Below, in pieces: positions 40,483 through 48,485 of a DNA stretch of 64,000 bases (positions within the stretch are counted from its first letter, which is position 1; every line of letters begins with the position of its first letter). Made by a program: the position numbers and the translations under genes. The notes beneath the pieces were generated by a model. The model was not told the origin of the DNA. It saw only the letters and a list, made by a program, of their open reading frames with translations, and made no database searches. This stretch comes from UMGS1002 sp964570825 (GTDB lineage Bacteria > Bacillota > Clostridia > Oscillospirales > CAG-272), in contig CAZMZJ010000011.1 of assembly GCA_964570825.1 (NCBI GenBank), positions 1 through 64,000 of the forward strand, written 5' to 3'.

Positions 40483-42762
40483 TCACTGGCCGCTTCTGCC
40501 TCTTAACTCAACGCGGCGGATCTTTCCGCTGATCGTTTTGGGCAGCTCGGGTAAAAATTCTATAATCCTCGGATATTTGTAAGGCGCGGTGTGCTCCTTG
40601 ACATAGTTCTGAATTTCTTTTTTCAGCTCCTCGGAAGGCTGCGTGTTTTTCGTGAGCACTATGCTTGCCTTTACCACCTGCCCGCGAATCTCGTCCGGAA
40701 CCCCGATGACGGCGCATTCAAGCACATAGGGCAGCTCCATGATGACCGACTCTATCTCAAACGGCCCGATGCGGTAGCCGGAGGACTTTATCAGGTCGTC
40801 GGTGCGCCCAACATAATGGAAACAGCCGTTTTCATCCCGCCATGCGGTGTCGCCGGTGTGATAATAACCGCCGCTCCATGCCTTGGCGGTGCTTTCCGGG
40901 TCGTTGTAATAGCCAAGGAAAAGCCCGCAGGGGTGTCCTTTATCCACGCGTATCACTATTTCTCCGGTTTCACCGACCTCAACCGACTTCCCGTCGGGGT
41001 TGACAAGGTCAACGTCGTAAAGCGGCGACGGTTTGCCCATGGCTCCGGGCGTTATCGGCATCCCGGCAAAATATGCTATCACAAGCGTGGTTTCAGTCTG
41101 ACCGAAGCCCTCGTGCAGCGATAACCCGGTGGCGCGTCTGAACTGCTCGTAAACCTCGGGGTTGAGCGCCTCGCCTGCGATAGTCACATGCTTCAGCGAG
41201 GAGAGGTCGTATTTCGATAGGTCTTCCTTGATGAAGAAACGGAACATGGTGGGAGGCGCGCAGAATGTGGTTATATGATATTTTGCAAAAAGCGGCAGTA
41301 TGTCGTCAGCGTGGAAACGCTCAAAATCATATGTGAATATCGCAGCCTCGCAGAGCCACTGGCCATAAAGCTTGCCCCAGAGCGCTTTGCCCCAGCCGGT
41401 GTCGGAGATGGTCAGGTGTATGCCCTCGGGATCGACCAGATGCCAGTAGCGGGCGGTCGGGTAGTGTCCGAGCGGGTATAAATAGGAGTGCACGGCAATC
41501 TTCGGATATCCGGTGGTTCCGGAGGTGAAGAACATCAGCATCGGGTCGTTCCCGCCGGCGTCCACGCGCTCGAACTCGTCTGAAAACCGGGGCATCTCGG
41601 CGTCAAAATCATGCCAGCCGTCACGGCTGCCGCCGACAAGCACTTTAAGCTCAAGCCCGGGGCAGGCGGGCCCGGCAAGGTCTATCTGGTTCGCGGCGTC
41701 GCCGTACGAGGTGCAGACGACAGCCTTGACTTTTGCCGCGCTGAAGCGGTATTCAAAGTCTTTTTTAACAAGCTGGTCGGTCGCCGGAATCATGACGGCG
41801 CCGATTTTGTGAAGCGCAAGCACCGCAAACCAGAACTGATAGTGACGGCGCAGCACAAGCATGACGCGGTCGCCCTTCTTTATTCCGAGCGAGCTGAAAT
41901 AGTTCGCGGTGCGGTTTGATTCGCGGCTCATGTCTCCGAAGGTGAAGCGGCGCTCGTTCTTATGAATGTCAAGGTGCAGCATGGCGAGTTTATCCGGCTT
42001 GCTCCTGCCGAGGACATCGACCACGTCATATGAAAAGTTGAATTTTTCGGTGTTCTTGAAGCGGATTGCCGAAAATACCCCGTTTTCGTCGGTGTCTGTT
42101 TCGACATATCTGTCAGCGACGGTTCCGCCGATGCCGGCGACGGCGGCCGCAACCGGGACGACGGTCAGCTCCTCGGGATATTCGAAGGCCTTGCCTTCGC
42201 CGTTGATTACAATGGAATAAAAGCGGCAGTCCTCGCCGCCTACGGCGACCATCCCGTGGGGCGTCTGGCTGTCATAATACGCCGTGTCGCCCGGGCCGAG
42301 CAGTTCGGTGTGTCCGCCTACCGTTATGCGCAGATGCCCGCTGATTATTATATTGATTTCCTGACCGGCGTGGCTTGACAGCATTACCGGCGCGGAAAGC
42401 GCCTCGTCGCTGTATTTCGCGCAGACAAGGAACGGTTCGGATAGTTTACCCTTGAACAGCGGCGCCAAATTGTCGTATGTAAAGCCGCGGCGGCGGGCGA
42501 TGGGAAGGCCTTCTCCGGCGCGTGTCACCGAAAACGAGGTGAGAGTCGGGGATGAGCCTTTGAGAATATCGGTTACGTCAACCCCAAAGCGGCGGGCGCA
42601 TTTATATATGAAGGTGAAGGTGAAGTCCGTCTGCCCGGACTCGAGCGCAAGATAGGTTTCCGGCGTAAGACCCGTGCACGCCGCCATTTCATCGACACTG
42701 ATCTCAAGAATGCCGCGCAGCTCTTTTATGCGCTGCGATATCTCCATTATCCTGTTTTCCAT
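40483..42762 (-). CDS. XRE-HTH-cupin-acyl-CoA synthetase fusion, copy 2
   Basis: 759-aa paralogue of the protein at 32732-34990, with the same three domains. These are an XRE HTH (about 6-66, MDEMAACTGLTPETYLAL-like), a cupin (about 103-190, with SSHAGQEINIIISGHLRI) and an AMP-forming acyl-CoA synthetase (about 250-757). The latter has FFTSGTTGYPKIAVH, EGFGQTETT and the C-terminal KTISGKIRRVEL with the catalytic Lys. The last 110 residues are almost identical to copy 1, while the HTH and cupin differ more, so sensing may have diverged faster than chemistry. It too is preceded by a T-box, here with a probable ATC (Ile) specifier. Three tandem AAAGGACG units form its ribosome binding region. 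Confidence 0.92.
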   Translation of the reverse strand: MENRIMEISQRIKELRGILEISVDEMAACTGLTPETYLALESGQTDFTFTFIYKCARRFGVDVTDILKGSSPTLTSFSVTRAGEGLPIARRRGFTYDNLAPLFKGKLSEPFLVCAKYSDEALSAPVMLSSHAGQEINIIISGHLRITVGGHTELLGPGDTAYYDSQTPHGMVAVGGEDCRFYSIVINGEGKAFEYPEELTVVPVAAAVAGIGGTVADRYVETDTDENGVFSAIRFKNTEKFNFSYDVVDVLGRSKPDKLAMLHLDIHKNERRFTFGDMSRESNRTANYFSSLGIKKGDRVMLVLRRHYQFWFAVLALHKIGAVMIPATDQLVKKDFEYRFSAAKVKAVVCTSYGDAANQIDLAGPACPGLELKVLVGGSRDGWHDFDAEMPRFSDEFERVDAGGNDPMLMFFTSGTTGYPKIAVHSYLYPLGHYPTARYWHLVDPEGIHLTISDTGWGKALWGKLYGQWLCEAAIFTYDFERFHADDILPLFAKYHITTFCAPPTMFRFFIKEDLSKYDLSSLKHVTIAGEALNPEVYEQFRRATGLSLHEGFGQTETTLVIAYFAGMPITPGAMGKPSPLYDVDLVNPDGKSVEVGETGEIVIRVDKGHPCGLFLGYYNDPESTAKAWSGGYYHTGDTAWRDENGCFHYVGRTDDLIKSSGYRIGPFEIESVIMELPYVLECAVIGVPDEIRGQVVKASIVLTKNTQPSEELKKEIQNYVKEHTAPYKYPRIIEFLPELPKTISGKIRRVELRGRSGQ

Positions 42763-42767
42763 AATAT

Positions 42768-42791
42768 GTCCTTTCGTCCTTTCGTCCTTTT
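42768..42791 (-). repeat. 8-bp tandem repeat containing the ribosome binding site of copy 2
   Basis: Three 8-bp units; on the minus strand AAAGGAC-containing copies directly before the start codon at 42760-42762. Each unit holds a Shine-Dalgarno core. Confidence 0.85.
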
Positions 42792-42852
42792 TTTATTTCT
42801 TGTGGCTTATGCCGCGGCGCAGGACGCTGCGGCATAGATATAATAATAAGAT

Positions 42853-43130
42853 GAAAACAAAAATGCCCGTCTCATACAATGAGACGGACATATAATATCC
42901 GCGGTACCACTCATATTGCGCAAAAAGCGCCTCTTGAAACCCTAACAGGCTCATGCCTTAACGCGGCGTACGTGCAACGATTACTATCAAACAAATTTGA
43001 ATTCATCTTACCGACTCGGAAGCGATAGCGATTATAATTTAATTAAATAAAATATTCTTCGCCGCGTGCTCGCACCGCCCGCACGCTCTCTTGAGGCTCC
43101 GAATATCCGCCTTCTTCGTCACAGTCTTTA
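42853..43130 (-). promoter_or_regulatory. T-box leader upstream of XRE-cupin-acyl-CoA synthetase copy 2 (specifier probably ATC, Ile)
   Basis: Same layout as the first leader. Stem I begins AAAGACTGTGACGAAG, identical in both, with AG-bulge AGAGAG and distal loop GGGCGGTGCGAG. Its 3' end TCGCTTCCGAGTC is again shared. T-box motif GAGTGGTACCGCGG is at 42899-42912 (minus strand). The terminator is a 9-bp stem (42867-42875 with 42879-42887) followed by a T-rich tract. The bases before CTTC read ATC-G, giving Ile. The 3' arm has an extra AT-rich insertion (about 43030-43055) not found in the first leader. Promoter at 43144-43172. Confidence 0.93.
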
Positions 43131-43143
43131 ATAAATTATTATT

Positions 43144-43172
43144 ATTATAACAAAGCGGCGCGCGCTTGTCAA
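43144..43172 (-). promoter_or_regulatory. promoter of the second T-box unit
   Basis: Minus strand: TTGACA (43167-43172), 17-nt spacer, TATAAT (43144-43149). Both boxes match the consensus fully. Confidence 0.9.
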
Positions 43173-43213
43173 GAGCTAAATATAAAATTATTCCGAGCAG
43201 ATTTGATTCCGCT

Positions 43214-43879
43214 TCACCCCAATGGTTTGTATCCGGCGCGCGCATACTGGTCTGGCATCAGCCAGTGCTCCTCGGTCGGTTCAAGCTCGCCCCCGGCGTT
43301 GATATCCCATACGGCTACACAATATATTTCACTTTCGGAATAATAGGTTATGCACTCCTTCTTTATCGCGGCAAGCGCGCCCTGACGCCATTCATAGGTG
43401 ACAGTGCCTTCCTCGTCGATGTATGTCTCGGGCTCCGTGCCGACGGTGGGCTCGACAGTGTGTTTTTTGTACTGTGCCGAAATAGTCTTTGTGCTGCTGT
43501 CGAACACCGGGGAAAGAAGAGAATCGAGGGTTTTATCGGTGCTGAAGGCCTTCGATACGGGATCCCAGAGCCAAAAGCTGTATCTTGTACCTTCCTCCCC
43601 GTAAAAGGCAGCAAGGCATATGTCGTAAGAACCGTCAAAGTTGGCGTCAACAAAATTAAAACCGTAGTCCGGAGCGCCGGCCGCGGCTCCTTCAGTCTTG
43701 AATGACGCGATCGTCTTCTCACCGGCTGTCACTTTTATCTGTTTGACCGATACGGTGCCGTAAAGCCGGCAGGTGTAATCGCCGCAGCTGAATTCTGCAA
43801 GCGGACTGAAATACGCGCAGGAGTTGAGCCCGGCGGAAATTATTATTGTTATGAGCAGGGTCGCAGCACGAAAACGCAT
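43214..43879 (-). CDS. putative lipoprotein with FG-GAP/XAC2610-like fold
   Basis: 221 aa. A signal peptide (about 1-20) ends in a lipobox-like AGLNSC, so Cys would carry the lipid and the protein is anchored outside. NFVDANFDGSYDICLAAF (about 75-92) resembles the Ca-binding Asp loop of VCBS/XAC2610-type proteins, followed by SFWLWDPVSKAF, a pattern common in Clostridial surface lipoproteins of unknown role. It is a single gene with its own promoter. No ligand can be named. Confidence 0.75.
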   Translation of the reverse strand: MRFRAATLLITIIISAGLNSCAYFSPLAEFSCGDYTCRLYGTVSVKQIKVTAGEKTIASFKTEGAAAGAPDYGFNFVDANFDGSYDICLAAFYGEEGTRYSFWLWDPVSKAFSTDKTLDSLLSPVFDSSTKTISAQYKKHTVEPTVGTEPETYIDEEGTVTYEWRQGALAAIKKECITYYSESEIYCVAVWDINAGGELEPTEEHWLMPDQYARAGYKPLG

Positions 43880-43914
43880 GATAGTTGAAACCCGCCTTTC
43901 TGTATTTGTATATT

Positions 43915-43942
43915 ATTATACCGCAGAATGTCCCGGTGTAAA
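43915..43942 (-). promoter_or_regulatory. promoter for the lipoprotein gene
   Basis: Minus strand: TTTACA (43937-43942), 16-nt spacer, TATAAT (43915-43920). Confidence 0.75.
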
Positions 43943-43999
43943 GCGGAAACGGCAAAAAACTTTGCGCAGAAAGTAAAAAAGTTTTTTCGGGAAAAGATA

Positions 44000-44028
44000 T
44001 TGACAACGAAAAAAGCATATGTTATAAT
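44000..44028 (+). promoter_or_regulatory. promoter of the tRNA pair
   Basis: TTGACA (44000-44005), 17-nt spacer, TATAAT (44023-44028), 64 nt before tRNA-Thr. Confidence 0.88.
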
Positions 44029-44092
44029 AATGACCGTTCCGGCTGACAAACCGGACTAAAACAGCGGGAGTCGCCTGCTGCAAATAATATTT

Positions 44093-44167
44093 GCTGGTGT
44101 GGCTCAATGGCAGAGCAGCTGATTTGTAATCAGCAGGTTGATGGTTCGACTCCGTTCACCAGCTCCA
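44093..44167 (+). tRNA. tRNA-Thr (TGT)
   Basis: Acceptor GCTGGTG pairs with CACCAGC. The anticodon stem is CTGAT/ATCAG with loop TTTGTAA, so the anticodon is TGT (Thr). The T-loop has TTCGACT. Discriminator T and an encoded CCA (44165-44167) end it. tRNA-Tyr follows 3 nt later. Confidence 0.95.
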
Positions 44168-44170
44168 TAT

Positions 44171-44256
44171 GGGGGAATTCCCGAGCGGCCAATGGGGGCA
44201 GACTGTAAATCTGTTGTCTTATGACTTCGGTGGTCCGAATCCACCTTCCCCCACCA
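44171..44256 (+). tRNA. tRNA-Tyr (GTA)
   Basis: Acceptor GGGGGAA pairs with TTCCCCC. The anticodon loop CTGTAAA gives GTA (Tyr). The long variable arm is that of a class II tRNA. T-arm is GGTGG-TCCGAAT-CCACC (44229-44245), with discriminator A and encoded CCA. The accessory element starts right after it, so its 3' end is a likely integration target. Confidence 0.95.
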
Positions 44257-44418
44257 TATTGTGCATCACAAAAAGATGCCACCCGAAAAACCGAGGATTT
44301 CCTCGGTTTTTCTCGTTTTATCTCCGTTTTCCTCGCTTTTTCAAAAATCAACTTTTCATGCAAATAAAAAGATGCCAAACGCCGTTTTCACCCACGAGGG
44401 TGGATTCGGACTACCGAA
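44226..44418. repeat. inverted copy of the tRNA-Tyr T-arm and a 12-bp direct repeat at the element border
   Basis: Bases 44226-44245 inside tRNA-Tyr recur as an inverted copy at 44399-44418 with 19 of 20 matches. Between them AAAAAGATGCCA occurs twice in direct orientation (44270-44281 and 44366-44377). They lie where the core genome changes to the element, so they may be integrase arm sites or left-over attachment sequence. Confidence 0.75.
44286..44312 (+). terminator. tRNA operon terminator
   Basis: Perfect 12-bp stem (44286-44297 with 44300-44311) including A and T runs, 29 nt past tRNA-Tyr. Confidence 0.88.
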
Positions 44419-44427
44419 TACCCTTTT

Positions 44428-44474
44428 AAGGGCAGATTCACGTGTTTTTCAACACAGAATCTGCCCTTTTTTTC
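44428..44474 (+). terminator. terminator at the left end of the element
   Basis: Perfect 12-bp stem (44428-44439 with 44457-44468), followed by a run of Ts. No gene precedes it closely. It may shield the element from tRNA read-through. The rest of 44475-44639 holds no gene; an upstream promoter for the element operon is not obvious. Confidence 0.85.
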
Positions 44475-44639
44475 ATGCCAAAACGCAAATCTCATTGTTA
44501 ATTCTTTGTGTCTTGCGAAAACCCTCTTGCACACGGAAAGAGGTTTGTACCAAAAGGTAGTACAAACCAAAACGTTGCAAAAAACGCTGAAAACATAATC
44601 AGTAATCAAATTCGACGATATAATAGAAAGGATGATTCA

Positions 44640-45506
44640 ATGATCAAAGTAATGATCCACAACGGCGAACGCAATTCTCTTGTCACCGAATTCCCGACTG
44701 CTCACCTAAAATTTGAAGAACAGCTTCATTCGCTCGGCGTATGGAATCCGCAAGGAGATATCTTCCCCAGCGACAATGAAGATGAAGCCATTCGTGTCAA
44801 GTTGTGGTCGGATGACACTTTCGGGAATATTCTTCTCGGTGCGGTTAAAGAAACAGATTCTCTCCGATCCATCAACACCATGTGCCGGACGGTTTGTTAT
44901 CTCAAGTACAGTAAGTTCCTTGAACTCAAAGAAAAGCTGTCCGACACGCCGCCCGAATCAATCAAAGATGTCTTCGCCGCTGTTAAAACCGTAAATACGC
45001 CAACGGTTTCTTTCAAACTGTATTCTCCTCTCGAAATCAATATGGAGGTCAGAAACGAGTATGGCGATATCGAAGAAGACTATGAACCGATCCTGCCTAA
45101 GTACGCCACAGCATACGAAAGCATCATAAACTCAGCGATTCTCAAAGACCTCTACAGTGATTCGGAAACTCGCGCAATCGGACTTGCTCCGTATATTGAT
45201 GATGATCTGACCGACAAAATCAAATCGGCGTTCCCATCGGTCGAGGATGTCGACGGATGTCTGTACGGTGTGCTTTCGGTTGAAGCTTACAGCACACTTA
45301 CAGAAGACGAGATGGAACGCTTGAAAGAAGGATGGTCGGGACAGATGAGTGATGGCTGGGGCGAAGGCTTCGAGCAGCATCCCATTATGACCGATGACGG
45401 TGATATTCTCGTTTCCTTCTGGCACAGCGGTGATGACTACTCTGTATTTGACGAGGATGAATTCCAAGACTACCTCGCCGATCAGGACGGAGGAATGAAA
45501 CTGTGA
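44640..45506 (+). CDS. element accessory protein with GGMxL tail, ArdA-like acidic
   Basis: 288 aa, acidic. It opens the accessory operon from an ATG behind AAAGGATG. I cannot assign a characterised function. The C-terminal half (GWSGQMSDGWGEGFEQHPI, then ILVSFWHSGDDYSVFDEDEF) is typical of proteins carried on Clostridial conjugative elements. Its acidity recalls DNA-mimic antirestriction proteins, but no diagnostic ArdA motif is seen. It ends in DQDGGMKL, one of five such tails in this operon. The GGA-GGA of the tail is also the ribosome binding site of the next gene, which starts 4 nt inside it. Confidence 0.8.
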   Translation: MIKVMIHNGERNSLVTEFPTAHLKFEEQLHSLGVWNPQGDIFPSDNEDEAIRVKLWSDDTFGNILLGAVKETDSLRSINTMCRTVCYLKYSKFLELKEKLSDTPPESIKDVFAAVKTVNTPTVSFKLYSPLEINMEVRNEYGDIEEDYEPILPKYATAYESIINSAILKDLYSDSETRAIGLAPYIDDDLTDKIKSAFPSVEDVDGCLYGVLSVEAYSTLTEDEMERLKEGWSGQMSDGWGEGFEQHPIMTDDGDILVSFWHSGDDYSVFDEDEFQDYLADQDGGMKL

Positions 45507-45850
45507 GTATTCTGTTTTCTCAGGTTACACTTAACGATAGCAACGAGGAATGCGAGTTTCTCATGTCCGGTATTCCCCGCGAAGCCGACGATATGTCCGG
45601 CTGGACTGCATACGAAAACTTCATGGAAGGCGTCGAAGATGAATCCGAAGTTGCCGTTCACGTCGAAGCATATCTTTACGGCGGCGGTGAAACCGTGAGA
45701 GCAACACCCGAAGAAGTCGCGTATATGTACAGCCGAATTACGAATAACCCGAACTTCCTCTCAGACCGATGTGACAATATCGAAGATGTGTATTTCACGA
45801 TCCCGTGGTCACAGGACGAACTGTTTGGGCAAGACTTTGTAGAACTGTGA
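45503..45850 (+). CDS. small acidic element protein
   Basis: 115 aa from a GTG that overlaps the previous stop (CTGTGA), with GGAGG about 9 nt upstream inside the preceding gene. Strongly acidic, with no recognised domain. The central part (VHVEAYLYGGGETVRATPEEV) is the only segment with a clear strand-turn pattern. It is coupled to its neighbours on both sides. Confidence 0.7.
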   Translation: MSILFSQVTLNDSNEECEFLMSGIPREADDMSGWTAYENFMEGVEDESEVAVHVEAYLYGGGETVRATPEEVAYMYSRITNNPNFLSDRCDNIEDVYFTIPWSQDELFGQDFVEL

Positions 45851-45860
45851 GGTGATGTTC

Positions 45861-46262
45861 TTGAACTTTTTTGAGCATGAAATGCGTGTTCTCTTCGGAG
45901 AATCCGAACTGCTCTCCGCCGATACCGTGTTCACTGGTAAGACTGCAATCGGTAAGCTCGACGATGATGTGCGAGCGAAGCTGCAGTTTACCGCAACAAG
46001 CATTGCAAACCAATATGACGCGATCAAGCTGACTGTAATCAACCGTAAGGACGGAGTGATTGACAGTCAGCTTTTTCGTTTCTCTGATATCATCGGCAAC
46101 AAGAACGGCTACAACCCGCATATCTGGGAAGACGGCAGTAATATTAGTTGGTACGGCTTCAAGCCTTCTGCCGTCGAGTATGACCGCATCAGCAATACGA
46201 TACAGGAATACATGGCGATGTTCGCGAGTGAGGATATGAACTACTCCGGACCGTCGCTGTGA
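45861..46262 (+). CDS. conserved element protein of the MNFFEHE type
   Basis: 133 aa. I choose the TTG at 45861, giving MNFFEHEMRVLFGE, because similar proteins in Clostridial elements start this way and GAGGTG lies about 6 nt before it; GTG or ATG three or two codons upstream would be too close to that site. The body contains RAKLQFTATSIANQYDAIKL and SWYGFKPSAVEYDRI, which are recurring segments in that family. Function unknown. It is followed by the DUF4314 gene after 14 nt. Confidence 0.75.
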   Translation: MNFFEHEMRVLFGESELLSADTVFTGKTAIGKLDDDVRAKLQFTATSIANQYDAIKLTVINRKDGVIDSQLFRFSDIIGNKNGYNPHIWEDGSNISWYGFKPSAVEYDRISNTIQEYMAMFASEDMNYSGPSL

Positions 46263-46276
46263 GAAAGGATGAGTAA

Positions 46277-47005
46277 ATGACAGTAAATGAACTGGAACGA
46301 ATCCGCGCTCATTATCCCATCGGAACGCGGATAGAATTACTGAGCATGGAAGATCAATATGCACCGATCCAACCCGGAACACGCGGTTCTGTGGCAGCCA
46401 TCGACGATATGGGAACCTTGCACATGAAGTGGGATAACGGTCGAACGCTCGGTGTTGTTCCCGGCGTCGATCAGTTCCGCAAACTCAGCATGGAAGAAAT
46501 TGCGGAGGAAAAGCTCGACAAATATCTCTCCTGCCTTCAGAATGAAGTGTTTCCGCTTGTGGACTTCGGATATTTGCAAACAAGTTATGAAAACCACGAT
46601 ACCGAATATCCCAACGAAATTCTCGGTAAGATGCACTCCAAACTGACCGAAATATACGGCAGAGACAAATTCGATGAAGACGATTGCGATGTCCTCCTCC
46701 CCGCGGTGATCAGACAGATAAACGGAGATAAGGAGTATATCGGTCTCGTTCAGCTTTCGCTTCAGGACAGCGGCGAACACTTCGGGACGATCCTTCTGAC
46801 ACAGGACGGAGCGTTGTCGAGCGAATGGACTGACCTGTCCGACGAGCAGAAAGCTATATGGAAAGACCTCGGTCGCTACGATTACTTCTATACGGGAGAG
46901 ATCGAGAACGATATCCATGTCGATTGGCGAGACTGTCCCGATGAGCTGTTCAACCGTCTCGAAGGTATCCGCGATCAGAGCGGCGGAGGGATGCAGCTTA
47001 CATGA
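46277..47005 (+). CDS. DUF4314 protein with GGMxL tail
   Basis: 242 aa. The N-terminal 75 residues match the DUF4314 pattern: ELERIRAHYPIGTRIELLSM, then PGTRGSVAAIDDMGTLHMKW and a GVVPGVDQF turn, a small SH3-like beta barrel often seen in mobile-element proteins. The remaining part is acidic and unassigned; it has ENHDTEYPNEIL and an end with DIHVDWRDCPDELF. It ends in SGGGMQLT. The codons of this tail include GGAGGG, the ribosome binding site of the dcm gene, whose ATG overlaps the stop by 4 nt. Confidence 0.85.
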   Translation: MTVNELERIRAHYPIGTRIELLSMEDQYAPIQPGTRGSVAAIDDMGTLHMKWDNGRTLGVVPGVDQFRKLSMEEIAEEKLDKYLSCLQNEVFPLVDFGYLQTSYENHDTEYPNEILGKMHSKLTEIYGRDKFDEDDCDVLLPAVIRQINGDKEYIGLVQLSLQDSGEHFGTILLTQDGALSSEWTDLSDEQKAIWKDLGRYDYFYTGEIENDIHVDWRDCPDELFNRLEGIRDQSGGGMQLT

Positions 47006-48117
47006 AAATCAAATACCTTGATATGTTCGCCGGTGCGGGCGGATTCCGAACAGGACTCCAACACTCCGGCGATTTTTTTATGCCTGTCGGCTGGTGCGAA
47101 ATAGACCGATTCGCGCAAAAAGCTTACAGAGCTTTATATGAAACGGATGGTGAATATTTTTGTGAAGACGCAAGAGCAATCAACACAGACGATGTCCCCG
47201 ACATCGACCTCATCTGCGCCGGATTTCCTTGTCAGCCGTTTTCAGTATCCGGTCGAAGACTTGGCTTCGATGACACGCGAGGTACTCTCTTTCACGAAAT
47301 CTGCCGAGTGGCTAAAGCCCGGCGACCTGCTTATCTTTTGCTTGAAAACGTGCCGGGGCTACTCAATCACCAGGGCGGGAAAACCTTCGGAGTTATCATC
47401 TCCGCGCTTCATGAGTTGGGGTATGATCTCGAATGGTGTGTGCTTAACAGCTCGAATTTCGGAGTGCCGCAACAACGGCGGCGAGTATACATTGTCGGAT
47501 ATCTTGATCGTCGACTGTCCGGAAAAGTATTTCCTCTCGCCCAAAGCAATGGCGCGGCTCTTACGCAACTTATACCCGGAGGACAAGGACAGCGAGTGTA
47601 CTCCACCGAAGGGGCAAGCACATGTCTGACTTCACAAGGTGGCGGCTGGGGCGCAAAAACGGGATTGTACTTTGTGGATATGAACCCCGATCCGCGAGTT
47701 ACATCCGAAGCGCGAACTATCACCGCAAGGCAGGATTCGGGTATAAGCAATCATCGCGGAGAGCATTCCGGCGTTCTCATCACAGGAGCAAGAGCCGTGC
47801 TGACACCGGAAAGAGAAACCGTAAGGCAACAAGGAAGGCGGATGAAAGAGCCTGACGAGCCGATGTTTACGCTCACGGCGCAGGACAAGCACGGCGTTGA
47901 GTATAACGGACTCGTGCGACGCTTGATGCCGCAGGAGTGCTTCCGCTTACAGGGATACAGCGACGAACAGTTTGAAAAGCTCGTTGCCGCAGGTATTCCC
48001 GAAGCGCAGTTATATAAACTCGCCGGCAATTCGGTCACGACCAATGTTGTGACCGCTGTCGGCAATAAGCTGATCGAAGAAATTCAGAAACTCGGAGGTG
48101 TGATATGGAAAGACTGA
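47002..48117 (+). CDS. dcm: DNA (cytosine-5) methyltransferase
   Basis: Methylates C5 of cytosine in a short target using SAM. 371 aa. Motif I is DMFAGAGGFRTGL (7-19), motif IV GFPCQPFS with the catalytic C77, motif VI LLENVPGL, motif VIII QRRRVYIVGY, motif IX RLMPQECFRLQGY and motif X AGNSVTTNVV. The target-recognition region lies between VIII and IX (about 185-295). No restriction enzyme gene is nearby, so it is an orphan methylase, probably protecting the element from host restriction. It overlaps both neighbours. Its end GGVIWKD holds a ribosome binding site but not the GGMxL tail. Confidence 0.95.
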   Translation: MKIKYLDMFAGAGGFRTGLQHSGDFFMPVGWCEIDRFAQKAYRALYETDGEYFCEDARAINTDDVPDIDLICAGFPCQPFSVSGRRLGFDDTRGTLFHEICRVAKARRPAYLLLENVPGLLNHQGGKTFGVIISALHELGYDLEWCVLNSSNFGVPQQRRRVYIVGYLDRRLSGKVFPLAQSNGAALTQLIPGGQGQRVYSTEGASTCLTSQGGGWGAKTGLYFVDMNPDPRVTSEARTITARQDSGISNHRGEHSGVLITGARAVLTPERETVRQQGRRMKEPDEPMFTLTAQDKHGVEYNGLVRRLMPQECFRLQGYSDEQFEKLVAAGIPEAQLYKLAGNSVTTNVVTAVGNKLIEEIQKLGGVIWKD

Positions 48118-48485
48118 TGACTCATAAAGAATTCGTCAACTCGGCGGTGATGATAAGGGTTGAACTTCGTTCCCTTGAAGGAGCAAATCCCAAAGAAGCG
48201 AAAATCATCCGCGCGACGATAGCCAAGCAAATAGACAATATCCGCGAATCCTTCATTGACAAAGAAAACAACTTCGTCAAGTGGCTTCACGGCGAGGTCT
48301 GCTCCTTTGTTCATCCGGAAACCGGAAACAGAATCGATGTTCAGATCGGTGACGATTATGAAGCTATTTACGATTTTCTCATTTACTGCCGTATGCTCAA
48401 CGAGGGAGAAAAGATTGACGATTGCTTTGCGGAATATCTTGCGTACCTTATCAGCCGAAGCAACTACGAAAAGGAGGACTGCTGA
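48105..48485 (+). CDS. small element protein, function unknown
   Basis: 126 aa that overlaps the dcm end by 13 nt and the next start by one base. Mostly helical by composition, with mixed charge: KIIRATIAKQIDNIRESFIDKEN, then ETGNRIDVQIGDDYEAIYDFL. No recognised motif. The position directly after dcm suggests co-expression with it; no role can be inferred. Confidence 0.65.
   Translation: MERLMTHKEFVNSAVMIRVELRSLEGANPKEAKIIRATIAKQIDNIRESFIDKENNFVKWLHGEVCSFVHPETGNRIDVQIGDDYEAIYDFLIYCRMLNEGEKIDDCFAEYLAYLISRSNYEKEDC

Noticed and set aside
44130..44378. Minus-strand open frame across tRNA-Tyr
   Set aside because: It is the antisense of tRNA-Tyr; the translation is the well-known artefact seen next to tRNA genes in many annotations.
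44388..44609. Minus-strand open frame at the element border
   Set aside because: Its C-terminus is translated from the inverted T-arm copy and the terminator; no ribosome binding site.
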